Translations under genes and position numbers: made by a program | Assembly: GCF_900109855.1 (NCBI RefSeq) | Contig: NZ_FOBO01000011.1 | Coordinates: 1 to 64,000, forward strand | Direction: 5' to 3' | DNA from: Roseovarius tolerans | GTDB lineage: Bacteria > Pseudomonadota > Alphaproteobacteria > Rhodobacterales > Rhodobacteraceae | Length of the DNA stretch: 64,000 nucleotides | Part shown: positions 53,597 through 63,580 of the stretch, piece after piece | Layout: each line of letters opens with the position of its first letter | How positions within the stretch are numbered: the first letter of the stretch is position 1 | The notes under the pieces: model-generated | Seen by the model: only the letters and a program-made list of their open reading frames with translations | Database searches by the model: none | Told to the model about the DNA's origin: nothing

Positions 53597-54659
53597 CCTA
53601 CCCAAAGGGGTTCACCGTGTGCGGCGCAAAGTCGTGTCCGGTGTTCGATATCATTTTTATGCTTGGCGAGGTGGTCCCAAGTTTTGGGAAGGGAAAGAGC
53701 CGAATCCCAAAGAGCCAGAATTTTTCCATGCCTTTTCACAGTGCGGCATGCCGATCAGCCCTGCCGAATACCTGACGACCCATTTGGTTGATGATTTTCT
53801 CTCGAGTGCTTCTTTGCCTAAAGCCGCGCGCTCCAAAGCAGATATTAGAAAGTGGTTGGAGTTTTTCCGCGAGGAGTTCGGGGCGGATCCAATTGCAATG
53901 TTCGAAGAGCGCGCTTCAAGGGGTGAAGTGAACAATTGGCGCAAGAAATGGCTGCATTCGCCCAAGCAGCACGACATGGCGGGCACACATGCGACTCGCG
54001 TTTTGAATTGGGCGGTGGAAGAGGGGAAGCTCAAAGAGCACCACTGCCATAAGCTCAAGAAGCTCTACCAATCGAACCGTACCGAAATCATTTGGACGAA
54101 CGGCGATTTCGCTCAGTTCAAAAAGTATGCGCCCGAGTGGGTCCAGAGAATCTTAACCGCAGGATGTGAAACGGGTTTACGTGCGGCCGATCTGGTCCAA
54201 GTCAAGATGGACCAGTTCGAAGACACCCCGCATGGTAAACGACTTCGCTTTCGCACCAGTAAACGTGGGCAAATCGCTTTCATCCCAGCGACTTCAGCCC
54301 TTGAGAAACTGATAGTCGAGACGCCGGAAGATCAGAAAATGCTCCTTGTTTCTGAGTTGGGGAGGCCTCTCACGGCTCGTTGGGCGTCGAACCAGATCAC
54401 GAAATGGCGTCGCGTAGCGCAGATACCCCCGTGGATTGATGGTCGTGAAAAAACTCTGTCCGATACTCGCGGTACGGCTGCAACAAGATTGCTGAATGCA
54501 GACCTGTCTTTGCGCCAAATAGCAGTCTTGATGGGGTGGTCTGTGCGCTACGCCGCGCAGGTTATCGAACATTATGCGCAGGTTAGCCCTGACGAAAGCG
54601 ATGCTGTTTTGCGCAAGCTCAATCGGGCAAAATCACTGTCTCAAGACACAAAAATGTAA
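53583..54659 (+). CDS. int: Tyrosine recombinase, tRNA-Cys integrase
   Basis: A 358-residue recombinase with SAM-like N-terminal domain and catalytic domain: TGLRAADL (Arg), K in RTSKRGQIAFIP, SDTRGTAATRLL (second Arg; the usual histidine of HxxR is serine here), MGWSVRYAAQVIEHYA (Trp for His, then Tyr). The ATG at 53583 overlaps the upstream gene. It lies 62 bases from the 3' end of tRNA-Cys, its probable target. A short GCCCC/GGGGC stem at 54662-54681 follows. Confidence 0.87.
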   Translation: MPRSNLPKGVHRVRRKVVSGVRYHFYAWRGGPKFWEGKEPNPKEPEFFHAFSQCGMPISPAEYLTTHLVDDFLSSASLPKAARSKADIRKWLEFFREEFGADPIAMFEERASRGEVNNWRKKWLHSPKQHDMAGTHATRVLNWAVEEGKLKEHHCHKLKKLYQSNRTEIIWTNGDFAQFKKYAPEWVQRILTAGCETGLRAADLVQVKMDQFEDTPHGKRLRFRTSKRGQIAFIPATSALEKLIVETPEDQKMLLVSELGRPLTARWASNQITKWRRVAQIPPWIDGREKTLSDTRGTAATRLLNADLSLRQIAVLMGWSVRYAAQVIEHYAQVSPDESDAVLRKLNRAKSLSQDTKM

Positions 54660-54721
54660 ACGCCCCTGTAAACGGTGGGGCCCAAGCATGGGAAGGAATA
54701 CTCTAAGTGATTGATTTTAAA

Positions 54722-54795
54722 TGGAGGCGAGTACCGGAATCGAACCGGTCTACACGGATTTGCAATCCGCTGCGTCACCACTCCGCCAACTCGCC
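54722..54795 (-). tRNA. tRNA-Cys (GCA)
   Basis: The minus strand reads GGCGAGT...ACTCGCC with a 7-bp acceptor stem, U discriminator and encoded CCA. The anticodon loop TTGCAAA gives anticodon GCA for cysteine; the TPsiC arm GGTTCGATTCC is standard. The 3' end faces the integrase, so the element's right attachment site is here and the tRNA stays whole. Confidence 0.95.
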
Positions 54796-54949
54796 GCTCC
54801 AGGTGATTGCGCCGGATTATCCGATCCGATGCCTCGGCGCAAGTGGTCAAAGCGGCGTTTTGACCGGGAGGCGGGGCCATAGACATTGCCGCCGCCCGGG
54901 TTCTGTGTCAGAACCGAACCACAGGATTCCGAACGCGAGAGTTTAGCTC

Positions 54950-55603
54950 ATGACCGACTATGCCGCCCGTCGCACCATGATGGTGGACACGCAGGTTCGC
55001 CCCTCCGATGTAACCAAGTTTCCGATCATCGACGCAATGTTGTCGGTCCCGCGTGAGGCATTTGTACCGGATCGTCTGCGCGAGGCCGCGTACCTTGGCG
55101 AGAATCTCGATCTGGGAGAGGGGCGTGTGATGCTCGACCCGCGCACATTGGCCAAGATGCTTGATGCGCTCGACATTGAAGGCGACGATCTTGTGCTCGA
55201 TATCGGTGCTGCGCATGGCTATTCGTCGGCGGTGATCGCACGGATGGCCGAAGCGGTTGTCGGGGTCGAGGCTGACGCGAACCTCGTCGAGGAGGCGCAG
55301 CGCACGCTGCTTGAGCATGGTGCAGACAATGTCATCATGCAGCAGGGCGATCTGGCCACAGGTGCGCCGGATCACGGCCCCTATGACGTTATACTGCTGC
55401 AAGGTGCGGTGGAGCATTTGCCCGAGGCGATTACGGACCAGCTCAAGGAGGGAGGACGCATGGCGTGCCTGTTCCTCGAGGGGGCGCTTGGCGTGGTGCG
55501 CATCGGCTACAAGATCGATGGCCGGCTCAACTGGCGCTATGCGTTCAATGCCGGGGCACCCGTGCTTCCGGGCTTTGAGCGGCACGCGGCCTTTACACTC
55601 TGA
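54950..55603 (+). CDS. pcm: Protein-L-isoaspartate O-methyltransferase
   Basis: A 217-residue SAM enzyme: RTMMVDTQVRPSDVTKFPIIDAMLSVPREAFVP, ALDIEGDDLVLDIGAAHGYSSAVIARMA, and GAVEHLPEAI fit the alphaproteobacterial form. It repairs isoaspartyl residues in damaged proteins. First core gene after the tRNA; 30 bases before the TolC-family gene. Confidence 0.85.
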   Translation: MTDYAARRTMMVDTQVRPSDVTKFPIIDAMLSVPREAFVPDRLREAAYLGENLDLGEGRVMLDPRTLAKMLDALDIEGDDLVLDIGAAHGYSSAVIARMAEAVVGVEADANLVEEAQRTLLEHGADNVIMQQGDLATGAPDHGPYDVILLQGAVEHLPEAITDQLKEGGRMACLFLEGALGVVRIGYKIDGRLNWRYAFNAGAPVLPGFERHAAFTL

Positions 55604-55633
55604 AACCGCGCGCCGCGCAGAAAGGGCGAAGAC

Positions 55634-57049
55634 ATGACGTTCAGGTGGAACCCCGCAGGTCTTTGTGCCGCTGTTGCGATGGTGGGGATGCTGACCGCGC
55701 CGGTTGCGGCACGCGCGGAAACCTTGGCGGATACGCTTAAAAGTGCATATCTCAACAGTGGGTTGCTGGAGCAGAACCGCGCGCTGCTGCGCTCGGCGGA
55801 TGAGGATGTCGCGCAGGCGCTATCGGCGCTGCGGCCGATCATCAACTGGACGGCAGATATCACACGCGATTTCAGCAGTGCTCGTATCTCTGGCCAGACC
55901 CGTAACACCGCAAGCACTGGAACAACCGCCAATCTGGGGATCACCGGTAGCCTTCTGCTCTATGATTTCGGGCGCAATGACCTGTTGGTCGAAGCCGCGA
56001 AAGAGACCGTCCTCGCCACGCGGCAGACGCTGATCAGCGTCGAGCAACTCGTGCTGCTGACTGCGGTGCAGGCTTATATGAACGTGATCCGAAATCAGGA
56101 ATTCGTTGCGCTGCGGCAGAACAACCTGAGGCTTTTGCGCGAGGAATCGCGCGCGGCGCGGGACCGTTTCGAGGTCGGCGAGGTGACGCGGACTGATGTG
56201 GCGCAGGCCGAATCAGCGGTGGCGCTCGCGCAGAGCGGATTGGCGGCTGCGCAGGGTGATCTGACCCGTGCAATCGAGGAATTCCGTGAGGCCGTGGGCC
56301 GTGATCCGGGTGCGTTGCGGGCCCCTGGGGATCTGCCCGGCCTGTCGGGTGACGTGAACGCGGCCAAGGCTGTCGCGGTGCGTCGCCATCCCGATATCTT
56401 GGAAGCACAGCGGAATGTTGCGGCTGCGGAGTTGAACATGCGTGCGGCAGACGCCGCGATGAAGCCGACGCTCAACCTGACCGCGCGTCTGGGAACCTCG
56501 GATGACATCATGGATTCGGACGGGTCGCGCAGCGGCAGCGTCGGATTGGAACTGACTGGTCCGATCTATCAGGGCGGGCGGCTCTCGTCTCAGGTCCGGC
56601 AGGCGATGGCGCAGCGTGATGCACAGCGATCGCAGCTGCATCTGGTGGGGCTGCAGGTCAAGCAGGATGTGGGCAATGCCTATGCCAATCTGCGTGCCGC
56701 GCGGGCCAGCCGGGATGCGAGCCGCGAGGCGGTGCGCGCCGCGCAGGTCGCGTTCGAGGGCACTCGCGAAGAGGCCAAGCTGGGCGCACGCACCACGTTG
56801 GACGTGCTCGATTCTGAGCAGGATCTGCTCGACGCGCAGGCGAACCTGATCTCGGCCAATGCCGACGTGGTGATCGCCGCCTACTCGGTGCTGGCGGCAA
56901 TCGGAGAGTTGACGGCAGGGGATCTGAACCTCGGGGTGCAGACCTATGATCCGGCGGCTTATTACGATCTGGTCAAGACAGCCCCGGTTCCGATCAGCCC
57001 GCAGGGTCAGAAGCTCGACAAAGTGCTGCGCGCGCTTGGGAAAAAGTGA
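55634..57049 (+). CDS. tolC: TolC-family outer-membrane channel
   Basis: A 471-residue protein with a signal peptide (about residues 1-30) and the duplicated helical pattern of TolC: LADTLKSAYLNSGLLEQNRALLRSADEDVAQALSALRP, and the second half with VKQDVGNAYANLRAARASRDAS and EGTREEAKLGARTTLDVLDSEQDLLDAQ. It is the outer-membrane duct for efflux and type I secretion. Confidence 0.92.
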   Translation: MTFRWNPAGLCAAVAMVGMLTAPVAARAETLADTLKSAYLNSGLLEQNRALLRSADEDVAQALSALRPIINWTADITRDFSSARISGQTRNTASTGTTANLGITGSLLLYDFGRNDLLVEAAKETVLATRQTLISVEQLVLLTAVQAYMNVIRNQEFVALRQNNLRLLREESRAARDRFEVGEVTRTDVAQAESAVALAQSGLAAAQGDLTRAIEEFREAVGRDPGALRAPGDLPGLSGDVNAAKAVAVRRHPDILEAQRNVAAAELNMRAADAAMKPTLNLTARLGTSDDIMDSDGSRSGSVGLELTGPIYQGGRLSSQVRQAMAQRDAQRSQLHLVGLQVKQDVGNAYANLRAARASRDASREAVRAAQVAFEGTREEAKLGARTTLDVLDSEQDLLDAQANLISANADVVIAAYSVLAAIGELTAGDLNLGVQTYDPAAYYDLVKTAPVPISPQGQKLDKVLRALGKK

Positions 57050-57121
57050 AAACTTTCTGAATCGGTTGTGTGAAATGGCACCCGGGGGTAAACTCGGGCG
57101 AGGCAAGAATGGTAGCAGAGC

Positions 57122-57961
57122 ATGTCCGAACCCGTGACCAATGTTGATATTGAGGATGTGTTGTCCTCAATCCGCCGTCTCGTGTCCAACAGCAATGATG
57201 GACAGGGTGACCATGCGTCGCCTCGTGAGAGCAAGTCGGACAAGCTTGTTTTGACCCCATCCTTGCGGATTGACGATTCGGCGGCCGAGGCAACCGGTGC
57301 CGAGGCGGCCGCCGAGGAAATCGCGCCTGCGGCTGATGCGGGGCCATACACCACGGCCTCGGTCGCAGACACGGCACCTCCGTACGGCGATGATACTTCC
57401 ACCGGCGATGGCCCTGCGGTGGAGGAGACCGGCGCGCAGGGTCCGGTGACGCAGGATGATGGTTCGGAGGAGGCGGAAAGCGCCGCTGAAACCAGCGTGC
57501 TCAAAGCGCATGATGACGCGTGCGACACGCCGGGCGATGACGAGACAACGCCGCTTGGTGCACAGGCGGCGGAGTTCGAGACGGCCGTGGCCGGTCGCGA
57601 CGATCAATGGGAGCCGGATGGCCTGTCAGAGGATGACTACGCCGGCGGCGCGGTAACGGCGCTTGACTGGCAGGATGCGGACGAGCTGTCATCGGACCCG
57701 GATTTGGATCCTGCGGACGAGCAGACCTCTGATGCCTATGCGCAGGCATGGGATACGGATGAGCCGAAAGAGAATCGCACGTCGGAGAACGCCTTTTCCC
57801 TCGATGATGCTGTGATCGACGAGGACACGTTGCGCGACATGGTGGCGGAGATCGTGCGGCAGGAATTGCAGGGCACTCTTGGCGAGCGGATCACGCGCAA
57901 CGTGCGCAAGCTGGTGCGCCGCGAAATCCACCGTGCCTTGACGAGCCAAGACTTCGACTAG
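57122..57961 (+). CDS. PopZ-like DUF2497 protein
   Basis: A 279-residue very acidic protein with conserved ends: [20 protein letters not shown] at the N-terminus and [37 protein letters not shown] at the C-terminus, separated by a long low-complexity acidic region. This is the build of alphaproteobacterial polar organising proteins related to PopZ. It converges on cobQ with a four-base stop overlap. Confidence 0.8.
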   Translation: MSEPVTNVDIEDVLSSIRRLVSNSNDGQGDHASPRESKSDKLVLTPSLRIDDSAAEATGAEAAAEEIAPAADAGPYTTASVADTAPPYGDDTSTGDGPAVEETGAQGPVTQDDGSEEAESAAETSVLKAHDDACDTPGDDETTPLGAQAAEFETAVAGRDDQWEPDGLSEDDYAGGAVTALDWQDADELSSDPDLDPADEQTSDAYAQAWDTDEPKENRTSENAFSLDDAVIDEDTLRDMVAEIVRQELQGTLGERITRNVRKLVRREIHRALTSQDFD

Positions 57962-59409
57962 GGCAAGTCCGCGCTCAGCGACAGCAGCAAATCCAGATCC
58001 ATATGCATCTCCAGATGCGCGGCGAGCGCATCCAGCGTGCGTTCGACCGTGCTGTCATAACGCAGGGTCGAGGACGCCCCGAGCCCGGCCAGATAGGCGG
58101 CGCGGAAGGCGTCGTTGCCGAAGAGCCCGTGCAGGTAGGTGCCCCGGATGCGCCTGTCATCGGACATCGCGCCCTCGGGCCGTTCGCCCACCTTTAGCCA
58201 GGCGCGGGCGCAATCCGGCCCGGTGGTTTCGCCCAAGTGGATTTCATAGCCCGAAAGGGGCGCGCCGGTGGCAATGTCTTGTGCGTCGCTGAGCGCGAGG
58301 CGCTTGTGCGGTTGCATCACGGTGTGCACGTCCAGAAGCCCCAGCCCGTCGACCCTGCTGGGCGCGCCTTCGATCCCGTCCGGGTCGGCGATGCTGCGGC
58401 CCAGCATCTGGTAGCCGCCGCAGATCCCCAGCACGTGCCCCTTGCGCCGGATATGGGCGGCGAGGTCGATATCCCAGCCGTTGGCGCGGAAGGCCGCCAG
58501 ATCAGCGATGGTCGATTTGCTGCCCGCGATCAGCACCAGGTCGGCATCGCCGGGCAGGGCGGTGCCGGGTTCGACGATCTCGACGGTGATGTCCGGTTCA
58601 TTGGCCAAGGGTGTGAGGTCGTCGAAATTGGCGATCCGCCCGAGATGTGGCACTGCGATCTTGCAGGGGCCGCCCTGGGATGAGGTCAATTCCAGAACAT
58701 CCTCGGGCGGCAGGCGCCAGGCATCGTGGAACCACGGCACCACGCCGAGCGAGGGCCAGCCGGTGCGGGTGACGATCTCTTGCAGCCCTTCATCGAACAG
58801 GCTGACATCGCCGCGAAACTTGTTGATGGCAAAGCCCCTGATGCGTGCGGCGTCCTGTGGGGCAAGCACGGCCTGCGTGCCGACCACCTGAGCGATCACG
58901 CCGCCCCGGTCGATATCGCCGACCAGAATCACCGGCACCCCTGCCGCCTCGGCAAAGCCCATATTGGCGATGTCGCCCTTGCGCAGGTTGATTTCTGCCG
59001 GGCTGCCCGCGCCCTCGACCAGAACCAGATCGGCGGTGCTGCTCAGGCGCTTGAAACTCTCCATCACCGGGGCCAGCAGGTGGGGCTTCTCACCGGTATA
59101 GTCGCGTGCCCCGAGGGTGCCCACGCGCCGCCCCTGCACGATCACCTGCGCGCCGGTCTCGCTCTCGGGTTTCAGAAGCACCGGGTTCATGTCGGTATGT
59201 GGCGCGCGGCCTGCGGCGAGCGCCTGCAAGGCCTGCGCACGACCGATTTCGCCGCCATCCTCGGTCACTGCGGCGTTGTTGGACATGTTCTGCGCCTTGA
59301 ACGGGGCGACATTCAGCCCACGCCGTGTGAACGCGCGCGCCAGACCGGCCACCAGCATAGATTTTCCGACATTGGACCCGGCGCCCTGTATCATGATTGT
59401 GCGTGTCAT
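57958..59409 (-). CDS. cobQ: Cobyric acid synthase
   Basis: A 483-residue amidotransferase of cobalamin synthesis: N-terminal ATP-binding [20 protein letters not shown] and the C-terminal class I glutaminase with nucleophile in [10 protein letters not shown]. It amidates the corrin side chains b, d, e and g. The ATG at 59409 is chosen because it gives the normal family start; the frame runs further upstream through a terminator hairpin. Confidence 0.93.
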   Translation of the reverse strand: MTRTIMIQGAGSNVGKSMLVAGLARAFTRRGLNVAPFKAQNMSNNAAVTEDGGEIGRAQALQALAAGRAPHTDMNPVLLKPESETGAQVIVQGRRVGTLGARDYTGEKPHLLAPVMESFKRLSSTADLVLVEGAGSPAEINLRKGDIANMGFAEAAGVPVILVGDIDRGGVIAQVVGTQAVLAPQDAARIRGFAINKFRGDVSLFDEGLQEIVTRTGWPSLGVVPWFHDAWRLPPEDVLELTSSQGGPCKIAVPHLGRIANFDDLTPLANEPDITVEIVEPGTALPGDADLVLIAGSKSTIADLAAFRANGWDIDLAAHIRRKGHVLGICGGYQMLGRSIADPDGIEGAPSRVDGLGLLDVHTVMQPHKRLALSDAQDIATGAPLSGYEIHLGETTGPDCARAWLKVGERPEGAMSDDRRIRGTYLHGLFGNDAFRAAYLAGLGASSTLRYDSTVERTLDALAAHLEMHMDLDLLLSLSADLP

Positions 59410-59466
59410 GGCCTGCCCCTGCTGTGGTCCGCTCGCGTCGTGATATCGACCGGATGCCATAAAGCA

Positions 59467-59494
59467 AAGGCCCCGCCGCGTGCGGCAGGGCCCT
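59467..59494 (-). terminator. Terminator after DUF6280 gene
   Basis: On the minus strand AAAGGGCCCTGCCGC pairs with GCGGCGGGGCCTTT (one wobble pair), followed by TGCTTTAT. It lies between the DUF6280 stop and the cobQ start. Confidence 0.65.
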
Positions 59495-59518
59495 TGAATC
59501 CGGTCGTTCGATCGGTGG

Positions 59519-59839
59519 TCAGGCGGCTTCGGCCTGTGCGGCGGCATTGCGCCGCTCGCTTTCCTCGCGCGACAGCGCCACGGAGGTGCGAACCCCCTTG
59601 GACACGAAGTCCATCAGGCCAGAGACAACGCGCTCGTTCGGATCGATACCCGCACAGCTGAGAACCTCACGGCCGTCGCGGGAGCGTGCCCAACGAGCGA
59701 TCTGCTCGGGGCCATTGCCATATTTCTTGTCGTCGGAAATGGCATCATCCAACGCAGCCAGTACAACGGCTGCAAAAAGTTTGCGCGCACGGTTGCCCTG
59801 TTCAGCATTGAAAGCCGTGCCGTCAACGAAATCCTTCAT
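59519..59839 (-). CDS. DUF6280-like conserved protein
   Basis: A 106-residue protein ([62 protein letters not shown]), strongly of the type conserved across Rhodobacteraceae. The second of two adjacent ATGs (59839) has better spacing from AGGA. Function unknown. Confidence 0.78.
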   Translation of the reverse strand: MKDFVDGTAFNAEQGNRARKLFAAVVLAALDDAISDDKKYGNGPEQIARWARSRDGREVLSCAGIDPNERVVSGLMDFVSKGVRTSVALSREESERRNAAAQAEAA

Positions 59840-60055
59840 CATTCGTCCTGTTCTTATTGCTCTTGCGTTTTGGGCGTGAGGGTGGTTATGACGGAGTTTG
59901 AGCGATTCGGATAGAGCGGAAACGCATAACATCTATGCAATTTTTGCATAGCTTCGCTGTCCACCAGACGATATCTCGTTGTCTTGCCACCCAGCATGAC
60001 GCGAGATATAGGTGCCCCTGATGATTTATCAACCTTTTGTCATGGTTTGAACACA

Positions 60056-60619
60056 ATGCCCAAGATCAACGGAAACGAGATACGCCCCGGCAACGTGCTG
60101 GAGCATAACGGTGGCCTCTGGGCCGCGGTCAAGGTCGATCACGTGAAGCCCGGCAAGGGTGGTGCCTTTGCCCAGGTTGAGATGCGCAACCTGCGCAACG
60201 GATCGAAGTTGAACGAACGCTTTCGCAGCGCCGACAAGGTCGAGCGTGTGCGGCTGGAGCAGAAGGATCAGCAGTTTCTCTACCAGGAGGGCGAGAATCT
60301 CGTCTTCATGGATACCGAGACCTACGAGCAGATCGAATTGCCCGCCGAAATCCTTGGCGAGCGTCGCCCCTTCCTGCAGGACGGCATGACGATCACCGTG
60401 GAATTCCACGACAGCGAGGCGCTGAACGCGACCCTGCCGCAGAAAGTCACATGCAAGATCGCCGAGACCGAGCCGGTGGTCAAAGGCCAGACTGCGGCCA
60501 ACAGCTTCAAGCCCGCGATCCTCGACAATGGGGTCAAGGTAATGGTGCCGCCCTTCGTGGGGCAGGACGAGGATATCATCGTCAACACCGAAACCATGGA
60601 ATACGCAGAACGCGCCTGA
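60056..60619 (+). CDS. efp: Elongation factor P
   Basis: A 187-residue three-domain factor: [45 protein letters not shown] with the loop lysine of PGKGG that may be modified, and the C-terminal signature KTxTAANSF-like [23 protein letters not shown]. It relieves ribosome stalling at polyproline. The ATG at 60056 gives the exact family start though no strong ribosome site is seen. Confidence 0.95.
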   Translation: MPKINGNEIRPGNVLEHNGGLWAAVKVDHVKPGKGGAFAQVEMRNLRNGSKLNERFRSADKVERVRLEQKDQQFLYQEGENLVFMDTETYEQIELPAEILGERRPFLQDGMTITVEFHDSEALNATLPQKVTCKIAETEPVVKGQTAANSFKPAILDNGVKVMVPPFVGQDEDIIVNTETMEYAERA

Positions 60620-60646
60620 TCGGCGCTGCCGCGACAGAAGTTGACG

Positions 60647-60670
60647 CGGGCCCCGTTTCGGGGCCCGTTT
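60647..60670 (+). terminator. Terminator between efp and aminotransferase
   Basis: CGGGCCCCG-TTT-CGGGGCCCG followed by TTT: a 9-bp GC-only stem between the convergent efp and aminotransferase genes, probably serving both strands. Confidence 0.8.
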
Positions 60671-60675
60671 GCCAT

Positions 60676-61872
60676 TCAGCGTCCGGCGATCACCCGCGCC
60701 GCCGCCGCCATGCCCCCCGGGCCATGCGGGATATCAAGCGCGATCAGGCCGGATTCGATCGCGCCAAGCGCGCCGAGGATCATATGTGCGTTCACATGCC
60801 CCATATGACCGATGCGGAAGAATCCGTGCCAGGCCGGGTCGCCGGGCTCTGCCATGCCCAGCCCGATGCCGAGCGTCACACCGGCGTTGTCCTGCACCCA
60901 TTGCCTCAGTGCCGATCCATGCGGCGCACCGATCCGGAGCGCAGTCACGGCGCGGCTGCGCAGATCGGCATCGGCGATGTTGAGCTCCAGCGGCCCGGTC
61001 TGCCCCCATGTCTCGCAGGCGGCCCAGATGGCGCGTGCCAGCGTCTCGTGCCGTGCCCAGATCGCTTCGATACCTTCAGTCTTGATAAGGTCGAGCGCGG
61101 CGCGCAGGCCGAAAAGGTGATGGGTGGGCGCGGTGCCGCCGAAATACTGGTAGAACATCTGCGGATCGGCCCGGTTGGTCCAGTCCCAATAGCGGCTGAC
61201 CCGTTCCATCCTGCGCCGGGCATCCGCTGCCTTGTCAGAGAAGAAGACAAAGCTGAGGCCCGGCGGCACCATCAGTCCTTTCTGGCTTCCCGCGACCATC
61301 ACATCGACGCCCCAGGCGTCCATCTCGAACCGGTCACAGGCCAGCGAGGCGATGCAATCGGCCATCAGGAACGCCGGATGGCCCACTGCGTCGAGCACCG
61401 CGCGCATTCCCGCAATATCGTTGCGCACCGAGGTGGAGGTATCGACATGGGTGGCAAGTACAGCTTTGATTTCATGGGTTTTGTCGGCCCGCAGCGCCGC
61501 TTCCAACCGGCTCAGGTCAACCGGTGCACGCTTGCCGAAATCCATCAGGTCAACCGCGATGCCCTGACCCTCGGCGACCTCGGCCCAGCCATGCCCGAAC
61601 CGGCCTGTCGCTGGCACAAGAACGCGCTCTCCGGGGGCGATGACATTGGCAAGTGCGGCCTCCCATGCGCCGTGCCCGTTTGCGATATAGATCGCCACGT
61701 GCCCCTGACTGCGCGCCACGTAGCGCAGATCGGGGATGAGGCCCGCCGTCATCTCGATCAGGTCGCCTTCATAGATATTGGGCGCCGCGCGGTGCATCGC
61801 GCGCAGCACCTCTTCGGGCATGACGGAGGGGCCGGGAATAGCGAGATAGGGGCGGCCGTTGGCAAGGCTCAT
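60676..61872 (-). CDS. Serine-glyoxylate/alanine-glyoxylate-type aminotransferase
   Basis: A 398-residue PLP enzyme of the class V AGXT/SgaA group: IPGPSVMPEEVLRAM, GHGAWEAAL, ATHVDTSTSVRND, and the PLP lysine in AGSQKGLMVPPGLSF. It transfers the amino group of serine or alanine to glyoxylate or a related keto acid. The exact donor cannot be told from sequence. Confidence 0.85.
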   Translation of the reverse strand: MSLANGRPYLAIPGPSVMPEEVLRAMHRAAPNIYEGDLIEMTAGLIPDLRYVARSQGHVAIYIANGHGAWEAALANVIAPGERVLVPATGRFGHGWAEVAEGQGIAVDLMDFGKRAPVDLSRLEAALRADKTHEIKAVLATHVDTSTSVRNDIAGMRAVLDAVGHPAFLMADCIASLACDRFEMDAWGVDVMVAGSQKGLMVPPGLSFVFFSDKAADARRRMERVSRYWDWTNRADPQMFYQYFGGTAPTHHLFGLRAALDLIKTEGIEAIWARHETLARAIWAACETWGQTGPLELNIADADLRSRAVTALRIGAPHGSALRQWVQDNAGVTLGIGLGMAEPGDPAWHGFFRIGHMGHVNAHMILGALGAIESGLIALDIPHGPGGMAAAARVIAGR

Positions 61873-61970
61873 CTGGGTCGGTCTCCTGTGCGGGTCGGGC
61901 AGACCTTACGCCCTTGCCGGGCGGCGTCAATCCGGCTCCGGCCTGTGCAGGCCCACCATGCCGAAGGGCG

Positions 61971-62648
61971 CTAGCGTCGATAGGCCTTTGCCAGCCGCGT
62001 CGGGTCCGTTCCGCAGAGATAACGTATCAGCGTCAACACGTTGCGTGTCCCGCGCCGCAGCCAGCCGTCGCGCCGGTAGCGCGCCGCCGAGGTGGTCACC
62101 GCCAGTGGCAACAGCCTGATCCGACCCCTGAGGGCGCGGGCCATCGCGACGTCCTCCATCAGCGGGATATCCTCAAAGCCGCCCGCCGCCTCGTAATCGG
62201 CGCGTGCGATCAGCAGGCCCTGATCGCCATAGGGCAGGCCGAACAGACGGCTGCGCAGGTTGGCCCAGCCCGCGACCAGTGCGGGCATCGGGCCGGATGT
62301 GTCGAAGCGGAGTCGAAAGGCCGCCGGGCCGCCTTCGGCGATCTGTGCCTGCACGGCTTGGGGCCAGTTGGGCGGCAGCACCGTGTCGGCGTGCAGGAAG
62401 AGGAGCCAGTCGCCGCCCGCGACCTGTGCGCCGCGCCTCAGCTGCCCGCCGCGTGACGGCGCGCCTTGTACGATGATCGCGCCTGCCGCGTCCGCGAGTT
62501 GCAGGGTCGCGTCGCCGGACCCGCCGTCGCTTACGATCAACTCGCGGATGACCCCGGCCTCCAGCCCTTCGACCAATGCGCCGAGGCAGGCGGGCAGGCC
62601 CTGGCCCGCGTCGAGCGTGGGAATGATCACCGAGAGCGCGGCGCGCAT
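61971..62648 (-). CDS. Family 2 glycosyltransferase (TIGR04283-like)
   Basis: A 225-residue glycosyltransferase: LSVIIPTLDAGQGLPACLGAL, IVSDGGSGDAT, and LLFLHADTVLP hold the nucleotide-sugar-binding aspartates. The compact form without membrane segments resembles the TIGR04283 group, linked to arsenosugar synthesis in some species. No arsenic genes are nearby. Confidence 0.8.
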   Translation of the reverse strand: MRAALSVIIPTLDAGQGLPACLGALVEGLEAGVIRELIVSDGGSGDATLQLADAAGAIIVQGAPSRGGQLRRGAQVAGGDWLLFLHADTVLPPNWPQAVQAQIAEGGPAAFRLRFDTSGPMPALVAGWANLRSRLFGLPYGDQGLLIARADYEAAGGFEDIPLMEDVAMARALRGRIRLLPLAVTTSAARYRRDGWLRRGTRNVLTLIRYLCGTDPTRLAKAYRR

Positions 62649-62712
62649 GCGAGGACCCCTTTCGTGTCAGGCATGACGCCCTATATTACACCGCAAACGG
62701 CAGGGGAACGGC

Positions 62713-63462
62713 ATGGCGCGAAAGATTTTCGAGATCACCGGCACGGATGCGGAGCATTTTCTGCAAGGCTTGATCACCAATGACCTGAGCGGGCTGGAGC
62801 GTGGCCTTGTCTACACCGCGATGCTGACCCCGCAGGGCAAGTATCTCGCGGATTTTTTCCTTTTGCGACAAGGCGATGCGATCCTGCTTGACGTGGATGA
62901 GAGCCTTGCCGACGGGTTGGCGCAACGGCTCAACATGTATAAATTACGCGCCGATGTGGCGATTTCCGAGAGTGGTTTGCGGGTCCGCAGAGGCACCGGA
63001 GAGGCACTGGACGGGGCGTTAACCGACCCGCGGCACCCGGATTTGGGCTGGCGGCTCTATGGCGCGGAGGAGGGCGACGATGGCAGCGATTTCGACCTTG
63101 TTCGCGTCGCGCATTGCATCCCCGAGACGGGCGTAGAGCTGACCCCCGACACGTTCATTCTGGAGGCCGGCTTCGACCGGATCAACGGGGTGGATTTCCG
63201 CAAGGGCTGTTACGTGGGGCAGGAAGTGACCGCGCGGATGCGGCATAAAACCGAGCTGCGCAAAGGACTTACGCTGGTGGCAGTGCATGGCGAGGCGCCC
63301 ATCGGCACGCCCGTCACCACGCCCGAGGGCAAGGCTGCGGGCACGCTTTTCACCCAGGCCGGGGGCCGGGCGATTGCCTATCTGCGCTTTGACCGGGCAG
63401 TGCCGGGGATGCGCGCGGGCGAGGCGCGGGTCGATCCGTTGCAGGTGAGCGCGGAGCCCTGA
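62713..63462 (+). CDS. ygfZ: YgfZ/GcvT-like folate-binding Fe-S protein
   Basis: A 249-residue protein with the family motif FRKGCYVGQEVTARMRHKTELRKG, the conserved cysteine included, and N-terminal ITGTDAEHFLQGLITNDL. YgfZ supports repair or assembly of certain iron-sulfur enzymes with folate. Confidence 0.9.
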   Translation: MARKIFEITGTDAEHFLQGLITNDLSGLERGLVYTAMLTPQGKYLADFFLLRQGDAILLDVDESLADGLAQRLNMYKLRADVAISESGLRVRRGTGEALDGALTDPRHPDLGWRLYGAEEGDDGSDFDLVRVAHCIPETGVELTPDTFILEAGFDRINGVDFRKGCYVGQEVTARMRHKTELRKGLTLVAVHGEAPIGTPVTTPEGKAAGTLFTQAGGRAIAYLRFDRAVPGMRAGEARVDPLQVSAEP

Positions 63463-63580
63463 GGCGGGGGCTGTATCACGTCGGTATTGCGTCGGTATCG
63501 CGTCGGTGCCCGTGCGCGCTGGCAGGGTGGCGTTAACGTGGCTGCGGGCAAGGTGCGTTTTCAGCAAACCGGAGACCCCA

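Larger units (their letters stand above)
1..54724. mobile_element. Integrative conjugative element (left end outside window)
   Basis: The span holds relaxase, VirD4 coupling protein, a full VirB set, ArdC, defence genes and a tyrosine recombinase lying 62 bases from the 3' end of tRNA-Cys. tRNA 3' ends are the usual attachment sites for such recombinases, so the right end is placed at the tRNA. Base composition is visibly lower in GC than in the core genes after 54.9 kb. The left end was not found: no second copy of the tRNA 3' segment was noticed by eye, and the first gene is already cut by an IS. The island may be composite, since internal recombinase and transposase remnants are present. 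Confidence 0.65.

Noticed and set aside
61914..62456. 180-codon plus-strand frame over the glycosyltransferase gene
   Set aside because: A GC-rich antisense frame of a well-supported gene; common in high-GC DNA.
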